Below are positions 34,704 through 42,625 of a DNA stretch of 45,020 bases, in pieces (the first letter of the stretch is position 1; every line of letters begins with the position of its first letter). The position numbers and the translations under genes were made by a program. The DNA is taken from positions 9,552 through 54,571 of the forward strand of contig JAHFUZ010000030.1 in assembly GCA_023264815.1 (NCBI GenBank). Reading direction: 5' to 3'. This DNA comes from Arthrobacter sp. Its GTDB lineage: Bacteria > Actinomycetota > Actinomycetes > Actinomycetales > Micrococcaceae. The notes beneath the pieces are model-generated. The model searched no databases and was not told the DNA's origin. It was given only the letters and a program-made list of their open reading frames with translations.

Positions 34704-35636
34704 CTAGCTCCTGACGGATGACACGGGGATGTCCGCCACGCCTGATTCAAGTGTTGGCCGGACGCCCAGGTCACGCTGGTAGGCCTCTACCACCGTTGAT
34801 GCGTCTTGCGCTCCAAGGCCGAGCTCCACTGCGAATTCAAGGACGGTACGCGCCGCTGTGGACATCTCGCTTTCGAAGCCTATGTTTGCGGCCGTTTCAT
34901 TCACGAGTACACAGTCTTTCAGGAAGATGTCGACGCGGGCCGAAATGCTTTCCGGATTTTGGTCAAGGATTCGGGGACCGTAGTGGTCCAGCATCCATGA
35001 TCCCCCGGCACCTCCTCGGACGGCTTCAAAGACTTGATGCGTGTCGAGGCCGAGCCGATCGGCGAAGCCTAATGCTTCCGCAGCCACCACTAATTGACTC
35101 GTAGCCAAGAGCTGGTTCACCATTTTGAAGGCCTGGCCGTCTCCGATGTTGGGGCCGGCCGCGACAACTTTGCCCATGGTCTGCAGCACGGGTCGAATGC
35201 GTTCGATCTCAGCGGCATCACCACCGGCGAAGAGGGTCAAGGTGCCGGCAACTGCGCCTGGAACACCGCCGGTCACGGGGACATCCAATAGCTTGGGCCC
35301 GTTGGACGGACGCTGGGCGGCGAGTTCTTGCATCGCGGCCGGCCCCAAGGTGGACAGTACAACGACGGTTGAGTTCTCATTGCCACGAGCGAAGAGGCCT
35401 TCTGACCCCTGCAGGACAGCAGCGGCCTGACCTGCGGTGGCAACCATGACCAGAACGAGATCGGGCGCATGGGCGGCGGCTAAAGAACTTGCAGTTCTGA
35501 GCCCTCGTGCCCTCGCTTCGGCGAGCCGGTCTTCCGATGTGTCGACAACGGTTAGGTCCCCTGCGCTGGCGACGCGAAGGGCCATGGGAAGGCCGATGGC
35601 GCCCGCACCGATGAATGTGATGCGTGTCGTGTTCAT
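34704..35636 (-). CDS. 3-hydroxyisobutyrate-dehydrogenase-family oxidoreductase
   Basis: 310-residue beta-hydroxyacid dehydrogenase. The NAD(P)-binding motif GAGAIG is at 10-15, the substrate loop reads DVPVTGGVPGAVAGTLTLFAGG (118-139) and the catalytic lysine is K171 in AFKMVNQLL. Relatives include 3-hydroxyisobutyrate dehydrogenase, tartronate semialdehyde reductase and 2-(hydroxymethyl)glutarate dehydrogenase. The ATG at 35636 follows AAAGGAC. It is only 31 nt downstream of a strong terminator that ends the transporter gene, so expression probably needs read-through or a promoter within the short gap. Its place beside the CoA-transferase/thiolase cluster suggests it handles a hydroxy acid intermediate. 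Confidence 0.88.
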   Translation of the reverse strand: MNTTRITFIGAGAIGLPMALRVASAGDLTVVDTSEDRLAEARARGLRTASSLAAAHAPDLVLVMVATAGQAAAVLQGSEGLFARGNENSTVVVLSTLGPAAMQELAAQRPSNGPKLLDVPVTGGVPGAVAGTLTLFAGGDAAEIERIRPVLQTMGKVVAAGPNIGDGQAFKMVNQLLATSQLVVAAEALGFADRLGLDTHQVFEAVRGGAGGSWMLDHYGPRILDQNPESISARVDIFLKDCVLVNETAANIGFESEMSTAARTVLEFAVELGLGAQDASTVVEAYQRDLGVRPTLESGVADIPVSSVRS

Positions 35637-35666
35637 ACTTGCGTCCTTTAAATATCGGATGAAAAA

Positions 35667-35700
35667 CGGAGGTGCCGGGTCGATGGACCCGGCACCTCCG
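35667..35700 (-). terminator. Intrinsic terminator behind the Nramp-like gene
   Basis: On the minus strand CGGAGGTGCCGGGTC pairs perfectly over 15 bp with GACCCGGCACCTCCG across a 4-nt loop and is followed by TTTTTC. It is the only strong hairpin with a U-tract outside the beta-glucoside leader. Confidence 0.88.
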
Positions 35701-35709
35701 TCGCGGAAG

Positions 35710-37188
35710 TTAGGCTGCGGCGAGAGTCTGCAGCTGGGTAACCACCGTGAAGATGGCGACGCCGGCGTAAAAGAGGACGGCGACAACCATAGCGGCAATA
35801 CGAGGCCGGGTGATCCGGACAACGCTGTGGAGCCGACGGTTGAGCTGGATCAGGAGTGCGCAGTACACCACCATCACCAAGCAGTTCAGGATTGCGGCCA
35901 TGGCCAGGAGGGTGATCGGCTGGCTGATGCCGGCACTGAGGATGATGACGCCCAGGCCCACCATGATCCAGACGCAAGTGCTGTAGATCTTGGCTTCAGT
36001 CCAGAACTTGTGCTCCCGCAGGTAGTTGACGGCCAGTACGTCGGCCACCAGGCGGGCAACGAGGTCCACAACGGCGAGGTTGGCGAACATCAGGGCGACG
36101 GTGCCGATGAGCAGGTAGAAGGTTTGCAGTACGCCGCCGAACTGGGCGCCGAGGATGCTGCCCTGCATCTGGATGAAGGACAGGTCTCCCTTGCCGTCAT
36201 AGGTACCCACCGGCATGAGCTTGAAGGCGAGCAGGGAGAAAATGGTGATCGTGAAGAATCCGACGACGAAGAAGGACCAGAACTGTTCCCGGCGCGCGTT
36301 CTTCCACCAAGTCTTCCAGTAGCCTTCGCTTTGAGGGGTGACCACGAACTGCGTCCCCGTGGACGAGCCGGCTTCCTCCTGGCCGGTGATGGGGGAGACG
36401 ATGCGCGGAGCATGGGCGCCCATGCCCCAGCCTTTGTCGCGGATGTAATTACTTACTGTCAGGTTCACGGCGCCGCCTCCGCCAGCGAAGACCATTGCCG
36501 TGACCAGGAAAGCGGCCGATAGGCCCTCGGGCATGCGTCCGGCACCCTCGATGGTGGCTCCGGGCAGGGCTGCCCAGGGCTCCCATCCGATAACAAAAAG
36601 GATGATCACCACAGCAAAGACCAGGATCGCGATGACCTTGAAGAACTCCAGCTTTTCAACCGTCTTGTAGACAATCGGTGACAGGGTCAGGACCAGACCG
36701 ATAAGGACCAGGCCCGCAACGGAAATCCACTGGACGTTGCCTTGCCCGCCTGCGGTGAAGGTCACCATGGTGGCAGCACTGGTCATCCAGCCCGGCCAGG
36801 CGAACGGGATCACGGTCATCAGGATGAACAGCGGCGCCCAACCGCGCCAAAGACGGATAAACCCGGTGACCGCGGTTTCGCCGGTGGCCAGGGTGTAGCG
36901 GGCCACCTCCGTGTTAATGAAGTACTGAAGTCCCAGTCCCAGGGCGGCGGCCCAGAGGAACGTCAGCCCGACCTGGCTGGTGATGTAGGGATGGGAGATG
37001 TATTCGCCTGAGCCGATGCCGACCGCAACCAGGATGACGCCCGGGCCGATCATCTTCCGAAGCTTCTCGGGTTTGGGGAGTTCAGCCTTGCGGAGAGCGG
37101 GAAGGCGGCCAGGCCTGAGCCGCCCCCCGGAACCGGCGGCCTCGCCGTCTATCTGTCCGAGGGTTGTGTGTGGATCTTGCAATGTCAT
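35710..37188 (-). CDS. Nramp-superfamily carrier lacking metal-site motifs
   Basis: 492-residue protein with about 11-12 membrane helices and the general Nramp layout. The first helix reads GPGVILVAVGIGSGEYISHPY, where true Nramp metal transporters have DPGN. The sixth-helix region reads AFLVTAMVFAGGGGAVNLTVSNY, where they have MPH(N). Both metal-coordinating motifs are therefore absent, so divalent metal transport is doubtful. A long hydrophilic loop follows (about 270-310, GMGAHAPRIVSPITGQEEAGSS). The gene lies downstream of the LysR gene and beside the CoA-transferase operon; I infer uptake of the organic acid degraded there. The start ATG has AGGA close upstream. Confidence 0.8.
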   Translation of the reverse strand: MTLQDPHTTLGQIDGEAAGSGGRLRPGRLPALRKAELPKPEKLRKMIGPGVILVAVGIGSGEYISHPYITSQVGLTFLWAAALGLGLQYFINTEVARYTLATGETAVTGFIRLWRGWAPLFILMTVIPFAWPGWMTSAATMVTFTAGGQGNVQWISVAGLVLIGLVLTLSPIVYKTVEKLEFFKVIAILVFAVVIILFVIGWEPWAALPGATIEGAGRMPEGLSAAFLVTAMVFAGGGGAVNLTVSNYIRDKGWGMGAHAPRIVSPITGQEEAGSSTGTQFVVTPQSEGYWKTWWKNARREQFWSFFVVGFFTITIFSLLAFKLMPVGTYDGKGDLSFIQMQGSILGAQFGGVLQTFYLLIGTVALMFANLAVVDLVARLVADVLAVNYLREHKFWTEAKIYSTCVWIMVGLGVIILSAGISQPITLLAMAAILNCLVMVVYCALLIQLNRRLHSVVRITRPRIAAMVVAVLFYAGVAIFTVVTQLQTLAAA

Positions 37189-37352
37189 GGTCCTGCCTCA
37201 TCTTCGTCGATGGTGATATTCGCGCATCTCGCTGAGTTCCCGTGGCTCCAGCGTGAGCGTGGCGTCCAGGGGGCTGAGTGTCGGCAGCCCCGCGGGGTTG
37301 TGATGCCGATAACAGTTGCCTAAATGCTAGGAACGGATACCTATCTGGCACA

Positions 37353-37361
37353 AATACCAAT
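37353..37361 (-). promoter_or_regulatory. ATTGGTATT motif upstream of the Nramp-like gene
   Basis: ATTGGTATT on the minus strand in the 229-bp region between LysR stop and carrier start, with AGATAGG nearby (37341-37347). The same 9-mer occurs at 38413-38421 upstream of the CoA-transferase gene, also close to a TAGATA sequence. This suggests that one regulator, probably the LysR protein, controls both promoters. Confidence 0.38.
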
Positions 37362-37417
37362 TCCCCTACCTTTATGACCAAACCTAGATAGCTGTTCCGG
37401 TCGGGCGGTGGAGCCTG

Positions 37418-38317
37418 CTATCCCATCACCGGCTCTGGCAGGACGTCCTCGCAAACCTCAAGCACCCTTGCCAGGGCGGGCGAGGCGTTGTCCGTGCGCC
37501 ATGCAATCGCTGCATGAAGCCAGACGGGGTCGCCGGCAAGCGGGAGGTATCGGACGCCTGTGGGCTGAATGTGCTGAACCGAGGTAAGGGTCAGTGTCAC
37601 TCCCGCGCCGGCGGCAACCAGGGCCAGGACCGTGTATGAATCGGGTGCTTCCTGGACGATCCTTGGAGTAATTCCCACTTTCGCGCAGGAGTCCAGGAGG
37701 GCCGCCCGCAGGGAAGATCCGCCCTCGGCCGGAAAGCTGATGAACGCTTCATCTGCGAGTTGCATGAGGGAGACTTCCGACTGGCCGGCCAAGGGATGCG
37801 ACGACGGCAGCGCGACGATGAGGCGTTCGTGTTCGACGATCCGGTAGCTGATTTCGGGGTGCGTAATGGGAAGGCGGACAAAGCCGATGTCCAGCTGGCC
37901 GCTGGCCACCTGCTCAAGCGCCGCATAGGCGTAAACCTGGCCCTGCAGGACAAAGTCGATTCCGGGATACCGGCGCCGCACCTCCTGGGCAAGAGGCGGG
38001 AGAACCTTGCTGCTCGAAGCACCGGCGAACCCGAGGCGGACCCGGCCTGATTCGCCGGCCGTGAGGGAGCGGGCCGCCGCCTTTGCAAGCTCGACGTCCG
38101 CGAGCACCTTCCGGGCGGGCCCCAGAAGCCGTTCTCCCGCATCCGTCAGCGATACCGAGCGGGTGTTCCGCTCAAAGAGTTTGATCTTGAGCTGCTTTTC
38201 CAGCTGCTGGATCCGATAGCTGAGGGGTGGCTGCGCGATCTGCAGCCGTTCTGCGGCCCGGCTGAAGTGCAATTCTTCAGCCACTGCCACGAACGCCTCA
38301 AGTTCCTTGAACTCCAT
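37418..38317 (-). CDS. LysR-family regulator of the ring-acid cluster
   Basis: 299-residue LysR-type regulator close in style to CatR/BenM. HTH: MEFKELEAFVAVAEELHFSRAAERLQIAQPPLSYRIQQLEKQLKI, with the QPPLSxxIxxLE core typical of the aromatic-catabolism branch. The effector domain starts near residue 92 (VRLGFAGASSSKVLPPL). GGAGCG precedes the ATG. It is divergent from the CoA-transferase operon, with 182 bp between them carrying a TATCTA-N5-TAGATA repeat, and co-directional with the Nramp-like carrier. The likely inducer is the imported acid or a muconate-like intermediate. Confidence 0.92.
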   Translation of the reverse strand: MEFKELEAFVAVAEELHFSRAAERLQIAQPPLSYRIQQLEKQLKIKLFERNTRSVSLTDAGERLLGPARKVLADVELAKAAARSLTAGESGRVRLGFAGASSSKVLPPLAQEVRRRYPGIDFVLQGQVYAYAALEQVASGQLDIGFVRLPITHPEISYRIVEHERLIVALPSSHPLAGQSEVSLMQLADEAFISFPAEGGSSLRAALLDSCAKVGITPRIVQEAPDSYTVLALVAAGAGVTLTLTSVQHIQPTGVRYLPLAGDPVWLHAAIAWRTDNASPALARVLEVCEDVLPEPVMG

Positions 38318-38383
38318 ATTCGCTCCGGTTCTTCGTCAAGCCGCCGTTTACGGGGCGGCACGCTCGTCGGCCCCCGCACCTTC

Positions 38384-38400
38384 TATCTACAGAATAGATA
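38384..38400. promoter_or_regulatory. Candidate LysR binding site
   Basis: TATCTA-CAGAA-TAGATA, a perfect inverted repeat (T-N11-A compatible) in the divergent region, 67 bp from the LysR start and 99 bp from the CoA-transferase start. This is the normal position for a LysR recognition site. Confidence 0.55.
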
Positions 38401-38412
38401 ACTGGTGCCCCG

Positions 38413-38421
38413 ATTGGTATT
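38413..38421 (+). promoter_or_regulatory. ATTGGTATT motif upstream of the CoA-transferase operon
   Basis: Second copy of the 9-mer found upstream of the Nramp-like gene (37353-37361, opposite strand). It lies 13 bp past the LysR-type inverted repeat and could be an activation subsite or part of the promoter. Confidence 0.38.
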
Positions 38422-38499
38422 GGACGCAAAATAAGTTCCTTTGCGAAGGTAAATCCACAAGGGCACACTGCCCTCTGCTGTTACGAAGGAGCTTCCAAG

Positions 38500-39528
38500 T
38501 TGACCATCCAAGCGCCCACCACGCGGCCAGTGGAGACAACCGCGGGCAGGACCAAGAACAAAGTTCTCTCCATGCACGAGGCGATTGGCCGGTACGTTCG
38601 TGATGGCGATGTCGTTGCAATCGAAGGATTTACGCACGCCGTACCCACAGCTGCCGGACACGAGATAATCCGTCAGCGGAGGAAGAATCTGACACTGGTA
38701 CGCATGACCGCAGACATCATCGTGGACCAGATGCTCGCAGGCGGGTGCATCAATACGTTGGTGTCCTCGTTCGTCGGAAATTCGTCCGCAGGATCGCTGG
38801 GCGAGCTGCGCCGGCGTATCGAGCGGGCCGAGCCCGCCCCGCTCGAATTCCAGGAATATAGCCATTACGGAATGATTTGCCGGTATTTGGCGGGCGCCCA
38901 GAGGCTGCCCTTTTTTCCGCTCCGATCATACTTTGGCTCCGATCTTCCCCGGATCCAGCAGGGAATGCGCAAGGTTGCGTCACCGTTTCCCGACGAGGCC
39001 GGATCGCACGAAGACATTTACGTCGTGCCGCCGATCAACCCGGACGTCACGATTGTCCATGCGCAGCGGGCCGACAGGTCGGGCAACACCCAGATGTGGG
39101 GGCTGACGGGAATCCAGGCCGAAGCCGTCTTCGCCGCCAAGCGCGCCATAGTCGTGGTCGAGGAAATAGTCGAGGATGACGTGATCCGGGCGGACCCCAA
39201 CCGGACAGTGATCCCGGCCCTGGCGGTGGATGCAGTGGTTGAATGCTCCGGCGCAACCCATCCCTCCTTCACCCAAGGCTATTCAGACCGGGACAACGAT
39301 TTCTACCGTGCCTGGTCTGGTATTAGCGGGGATCCGGTCCGGTTGTCCGAATGGATGAACGAGTGGATCTACGGCACCAGAGACCATGCAGAGTACTTGG
39401 CCAAGTTGGGTGAGGACACCACGGCCCGCCTGCGTGTGGGCCAGGCTCTCAGCGGCCGTGTGAACTACGGAACCCGGCTTGAGCCGGCCGGCAACGCCGG
39501 AAATCTATCTAAGGAGCAGCAGCAATGA
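38500..39528 (+). CDS. CoA-transferase subunit A (glutaconate/CatI type)
   Basis: 342-residue alpha subunit of a class I CoA-transferase. The core KVLSMHEAIGRYVRDGDVVAIEGFTHAVPTAA and YVVPPINPDVTIVHAQRADRSGNTQMWG are typical of glutaconate CoA-transferase A and of the CatI-type 3-oxoadipate CoA-transferase. It is longer than PcaI. The start is TTG with GAAGGAG 8 nt upstream. It overlaps the subunit B gene by 4 nt (ATGA), ensuring equal translation. With subunit B it should activate a dicarboxylic acid using succinyl-CoA or acetyl-CoA as donor; the thiolase at the end of the cluster points to 3-oxoadipate. Confidence 0.88.
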   Translation: MTIQAPTTRPVETTAGRTKNKVLSMHEAIGRYVRDGDVVAIEGFTHAVPTAAGHEIIRQRRKNLTLVRMTADIIVDQMLAGGCINTLVSSFVGNSSAGSLGELRRRIERAEPAPLEFQEYSHYGMICRYLAGAQRLPFFPLRSYFGSDLPRIQQGMRKVASPFPDEAGSHEDIYVVPPINPDVTIVHAQRADRSGNTQMWGLTGIQAEAVFAAKRAIVVVEEIVEDDVIRADPNRTVIPALAVDAVVECSGATHPSFTQGYSDRDNDFYRAWSGISGDPVRLSEWMNEWIYGTRDHAEYLAKLGEDTTARLRVGQALSGRVNYGTRLEPAGNAGNLSKEQQQ

Positions 39529-40304
39529 CGTTAGTGGCCGCCGAAACAGGCGTCAGCGCCTCCGAGTTGCTGACCATCGTGGCCTCACGCGAACTCGCCG
39601 GGCGGAATACGGTATTCGCGGGAATCGGGCTGCCAACCCTAGCCGTCTCCCTGGCCAGCATGACGGTAGCTCCAGACCTGGAAATCGTTTATGAGTCCGG
39701 TGTATGCGGAGCCCATCCCTCGCACCTTCCGGAGACTATCGCGGACGCTGTCCTCATCACCGGTGCCGAGGCTGTGCTGTCCATGCCCGTCCTATTCGGC
39801 TATGTGCTTCAGGGCGGTCACATTGACGTCGGCTTCCTGGGCGCCGCTCAGATCGACAAGTGGGGCAACCTCAATTCGTCGGTAATCGGCCCCTGGGATA
39901 AGCCCAAGGTTCGGCTTCCCGGATCGGGAGGCGCCGTGGAGGTGGCGGCCAATTCGAAGGAAGTCTTCGTCGTCATGCGCCGTCACGATTCCCGCACATT
40001 TGTGGAGGAGTTGGACTTCTGCACCTCGCCGGGTCCGGACCGTGCCCTGGCCGACGGCGGCAGGGTCAGGGGATCGGGCGTGACCAAGGTCATTACCGAG
40101 CTCGGTATCCTCACCCGGGCCGGCGTCAGGGACGAGCTAAGACTGACGGCTGTCCATGACGGCATTTCGGTGGACCAAGTCCGGGAGAATACCGGGTGGG
40201 ATCTCAAAGTGTCCGAGGACCTCAGAGTCACGCCGCAACCCACTGTGGACGAATTGAGGCTGCTCCGTAACGAGATCGATCCCCGCAGGGTCTACCTGCG
40301 CTGA
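39525..40304 (+). CDS. CoA-transferase subunit B (glutaconate/CatJ type)
   Basis: 259-residue beta subunit. It carries the catalytic glutamate E57 in IVYESGVCGA, which forms the CoA thioester intermediate in class I enzymes. Further family motifs are FAGIGLPTLAVSLA and VDVGFLGAAQIDKWGNLNSS. Its ATG lies in the stop codon of subunit A. It is followed after 25 bp by the enolase-superfamily gene, with only a weak AAAAGAAG ribosome binding site between. Confidence 0.9.
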   Translation: MTLVAAETGVSASELLTIVASRELAGRNTVFAGIGLPTLAVSLASMTVAPDLEIVYESGVCGAHPSHLPETIADAVLITGAEAVLSMPVLFGYVLQGGHIDVGFLGAAQIDKWGNLNSSVIGPWDKPKVRLPGSGGAVEVAANSKEVFVVMRRHDSRTFVEELDFCTSPGPDRALADGGRVRGSGVTKVITELGILTRAGVRDELRLTAVHDGISVDQVRENTGWDLKVSEDLRVTPQPTVDELRLLRNEIDPRRVYLR

Positions 40305-40329
40305 CAGCAACGAAAAGAAGATCACGGAT

Positions 40330-41442
40330 ATGAAAATTGAGCGCATCGAAGCGATTCCCTACGAAATCCCCTACCTCCGTCCGCTGAAGTTTGCTAGTGG
40401 CGAAGTCACCACGGCCGATCACGTCTTGCTCCGGATCCACACCGATGTGGGCATTGTGGGCCAGGCCGACATACCGCCCCGGCCGTACACCTACGGTGAG
40501 ACGCAAGCCTCCATCGTCGCCGTTATCAACGGAATCTTCGCTCCCGCACTGACGGGCCTCGACCCGTTCCGCCGCCAGGTTGTCCAGCAAGTGCTCCGCC
40601 GCACCGTGCATAACAACACTGCCAAGGGGGCCGTGGACATTGCACTGTGGGACATCATCGGGCAGGCCACGGGTAACTCGGTCTGGAGCCTTTTGGGAGG
40701 CTTCGCCCCCTCCATGCGCGTCAGCCACATGCTCGGGTTCAAAGAACCCGAAGTCCTGCTTGATGAGGCCCGCCGTTTCGGCGCGGACTACGGCGTCACC
40801 ACCTTCAAACTCAAGGTGGGCCGCCGCCCGTTAGCCCTGGACATCGAAGCGTGCCGTGTGCTCCGCAACGGTCTGGGGGACAGCGTGGACATCTATCTGG
40901 ACGCCAACCGTGGCTGGACGGCCAACGAGGCAATCGAGGTTCTGCGGCGCACGGAAGGCCTGGGCCTGAGTTTCCTTGAGGAACCCTGCGACGCCAAGGA
41001 AGCCATGGGGAGGCGGCGGCTGGTTGAGCAGTCCACCATTCCCATCGTGGGCGATGAGAGCGTACCCACGGCCGGGGACGCCTCCCGCGAGCTGCTATCG
41101 GGCGGATGCAACGGAATCTGCATCAAGACGGCGCGCAGCGGCTTCACCGAGGCCCAGGAAATTCTCGGTCTGAGCACTGGCCTGGGCGTGGACGTCTACA
41201 TGGGGAACCAGATCGACACCCAGATCGGCACTATTGCAACCGTCGTGTTCGGTGCCGCCCATGAGGCAACCAGCCGCCGAGCCGGTGAGTTGTCGAACTT
41301 CCTGGACATGGCGGACGACCTCATCGCGGAACCCCTGGTGATCGAGGCCGGCCGAATCTCTGTTCCCGAAGGCCCGGGGCTAGGCGTGCGCGTCGATGAA
41401 GACAAGCTCGCCTTCTACCGCGTGGACGGCGAAACGTCGTAG
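40330..41442 (+). CDS. Muconate-lactonizing-enzyme-type enolase superfamily protein
   Basis: 370-residue enzyme of the MLE subgroup. All active-site positions are visible: K160 and K162 (FKLKV), metal ligands D191 (DANRG), E217 (EEP) and D242 (GDES), and the opposite-face lysine K266 (CIKTARSG). This Lys-x-Lys plus Lys arrangement supports cycloisomerisation, racemisation or dehydration through an enolate. In this operon, between a CoA-transferase and a dehydrogenase, a muconate or substituted-muconate cycloisomerase is the simplest guess, but no muconolactone isomerase (CatC) or ring dioxygenase is in the window. Dipeptide epimerase or o-succinylbenzoate synthase activity is less likely from context. 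Confidence 0.86.
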   Translation: MKIERIEAIPYEIPYLRPLKFASGEVTTADHVLLRIHTDVGIVGQADIPPRPYTYGETQASIVAVINGIFAPALTGLDPFRRQVVQQVLRRTVHNNTAKGAVDIALWDIIGQATGNSVWSLLGGFAPSMRVSHMLGFKEPEVLLDEARRFGADYGVTTFKLKVGRRPLALDIEACRVLRNGLGDSVDIYLDANRGWTANEAIEVLRRTEGLGLSFLEEPCDAKEAMGRRRLVEQSTIPIVGDESVPTAGDASRELLSGGCNGICIKTARSGFTEAQEILGLSTGLGVDVYMGNQIDTQIGTIATVVFGAAHEATSRRAGELSNFLDMADDLIAEPLVIEAGRISVPEGPGLGVRVDEDKLAFYRVDGETS

Positions 41443-41497
41443 CAGCGCGCCCGTGCCATTATCCACTTACCCCCTCAAGCACAAAAGGATTACTTCG

Positions 41498-42625
41498 ATG
41501 ACGTCTCCAGCAGTTTCCCCCATAGCTTCGCCCGAAGCAGCCGCGACGATGCGCGCAGTCATCAAAGCACGCCCCGAACGAGGCGTGGAGTTTGTCTCCG
41601 ATTATCCCGAACCGCACGTAGCAGCCGGCGAGGTCAAGATCCAGGTGGCTGCGGCGTCCATCTGCGGAACTGACCGGGAACTCTACGAATACTCCCCTAT
41701 GGCGAAAGGCTTCAACCTCAGGATTCCGGTCGTCCTCGGCCACGAATGCTCTGGAACTGTGATCGAGGTCGGCGAGGGCGTGGATTCGCTCGCCGTCGGC
41801 GACCTTGTTGCATTGGAGTCCCACGTCGCCTGCTGGGAATGCTATCCCTGCCGCACAGGCAACGCCCACAACTGCCTCAACATGCAACTCCTGGGCCTGC
41901 ACCTTGACGGCGGCTTCGCCGAACGGCTGGTTGCCCCCGCCAGCGCCTGCTTCAAACTGCCCGCCGGTTTTCCATTGGAACAGGCGGCACTGCTGGAACC
42001 GGCCGGCGTTGCAATGCACGCCATTCAGCGCTCCGGCGTCGAGATTTCCGGAGCGGACGTCGTCATCAGCGGCGGGGGACCGGTTGGCCTACTGATCGCC
42101 GTCATCGCCAAAGTCATGGGCGCAGCCAACGTGGTGGTCAGCGAGCCCAACGCTTACCGCCGAGGCCTGGTCGAGAAATTCGGTGCAACAGCCGTTGAAC
42201 CGTCAGAGGACCTGGTGGCGATCTGCGGTGCCCTCTCCGCCGCGAAATCAGGATTCGACGTGGCCTTTGAGGCCTCCGGGGTGCCTGCAGCGCTGCCGGC
42301 ACTCCTCGATGCAGTCAGGCGGGAAGCCACTGTCGTTGCCGTCGGGATCCCCGGCCGGGCCGTAGAACTGGACGTGGCTTCCTACCTGATCCGCAAGGGC
42401 CTCACGTTCCGGGGCAGCTTCGGTCGCTCCTTGTGGGGCACCTGGGAAAAGATCAGCTACCTCGTTTCCAGCGGGAAACTTGACCTGTCCGCGCTCATCA
42501 CCCACCGGCTGCCCCTGTCTGATCTGGACAGCGCAATCGACCTCCTCAGCCAGGAATCCTGCAAGGTCCTGCTTGTGCCGGGGCTGCCTGACCGGCTGGA
42601 CGCACCCTCCCGAGAAGACGCATGA
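41498..42625 (+). CDS. Zinc-dependent MDR alcohol dehydrogenase
   Basis: 375-residue medium-chain dehydrogenase. Catalytic zinc ligands C56 (CGTD), H82 and E83 (GHE); structural zinc cysteines C112, C115, C118 and C126 (CWECYPCRTGNAHNC); Rossmann motif SGGGPVGLL. The pattern resembles threonine/sorbitol dehydrogenases. The first 17 residues (MTSPAVSPIASPEAAAT) form a nonconserved tail. The ATG at 41498 follows AAAGGA; an earlier in-frame ATG would overlap the preceding gene by 47 bp and has no better ribosome binding site. The gene overlaps the cyclase gene by 4 nt. It probably oxidises a secondary hydroxyl of a ring or open-chain acid intermediate. Confidence 0.9.
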   Translation: MTSPAVSPIASPEAAATMRAVIKARPERGVEFVSDYPEPHVAAGEVKIQVAAASICGTDRELYEYSPMAKGFNLRIPVVLGHECSGTVIEVGEGVDSLAVGDLVALESHVACWECYPCRTGNAHNCLNMQLLGLHLDGGFAERLVAPASACFKLPAGFPLEQAALLEPAGVAMHAIQRSGVEISGADVVISGGGPVGLLIAVIAKVMGAANVVVSEPNAYRRGLVEKFGATAVEPSEDLVAICGALSAAKSGFDVAFEASGVPAALPALLDAVRREATVVAVGIPGRAVELDVASYLIRKGLTFRGSFGRSLWGTWEKISYLVSSGKLDLSALITHRLPLSDLDSAIDLLSQESCKVLLVPGLPDRLDAPSREDA

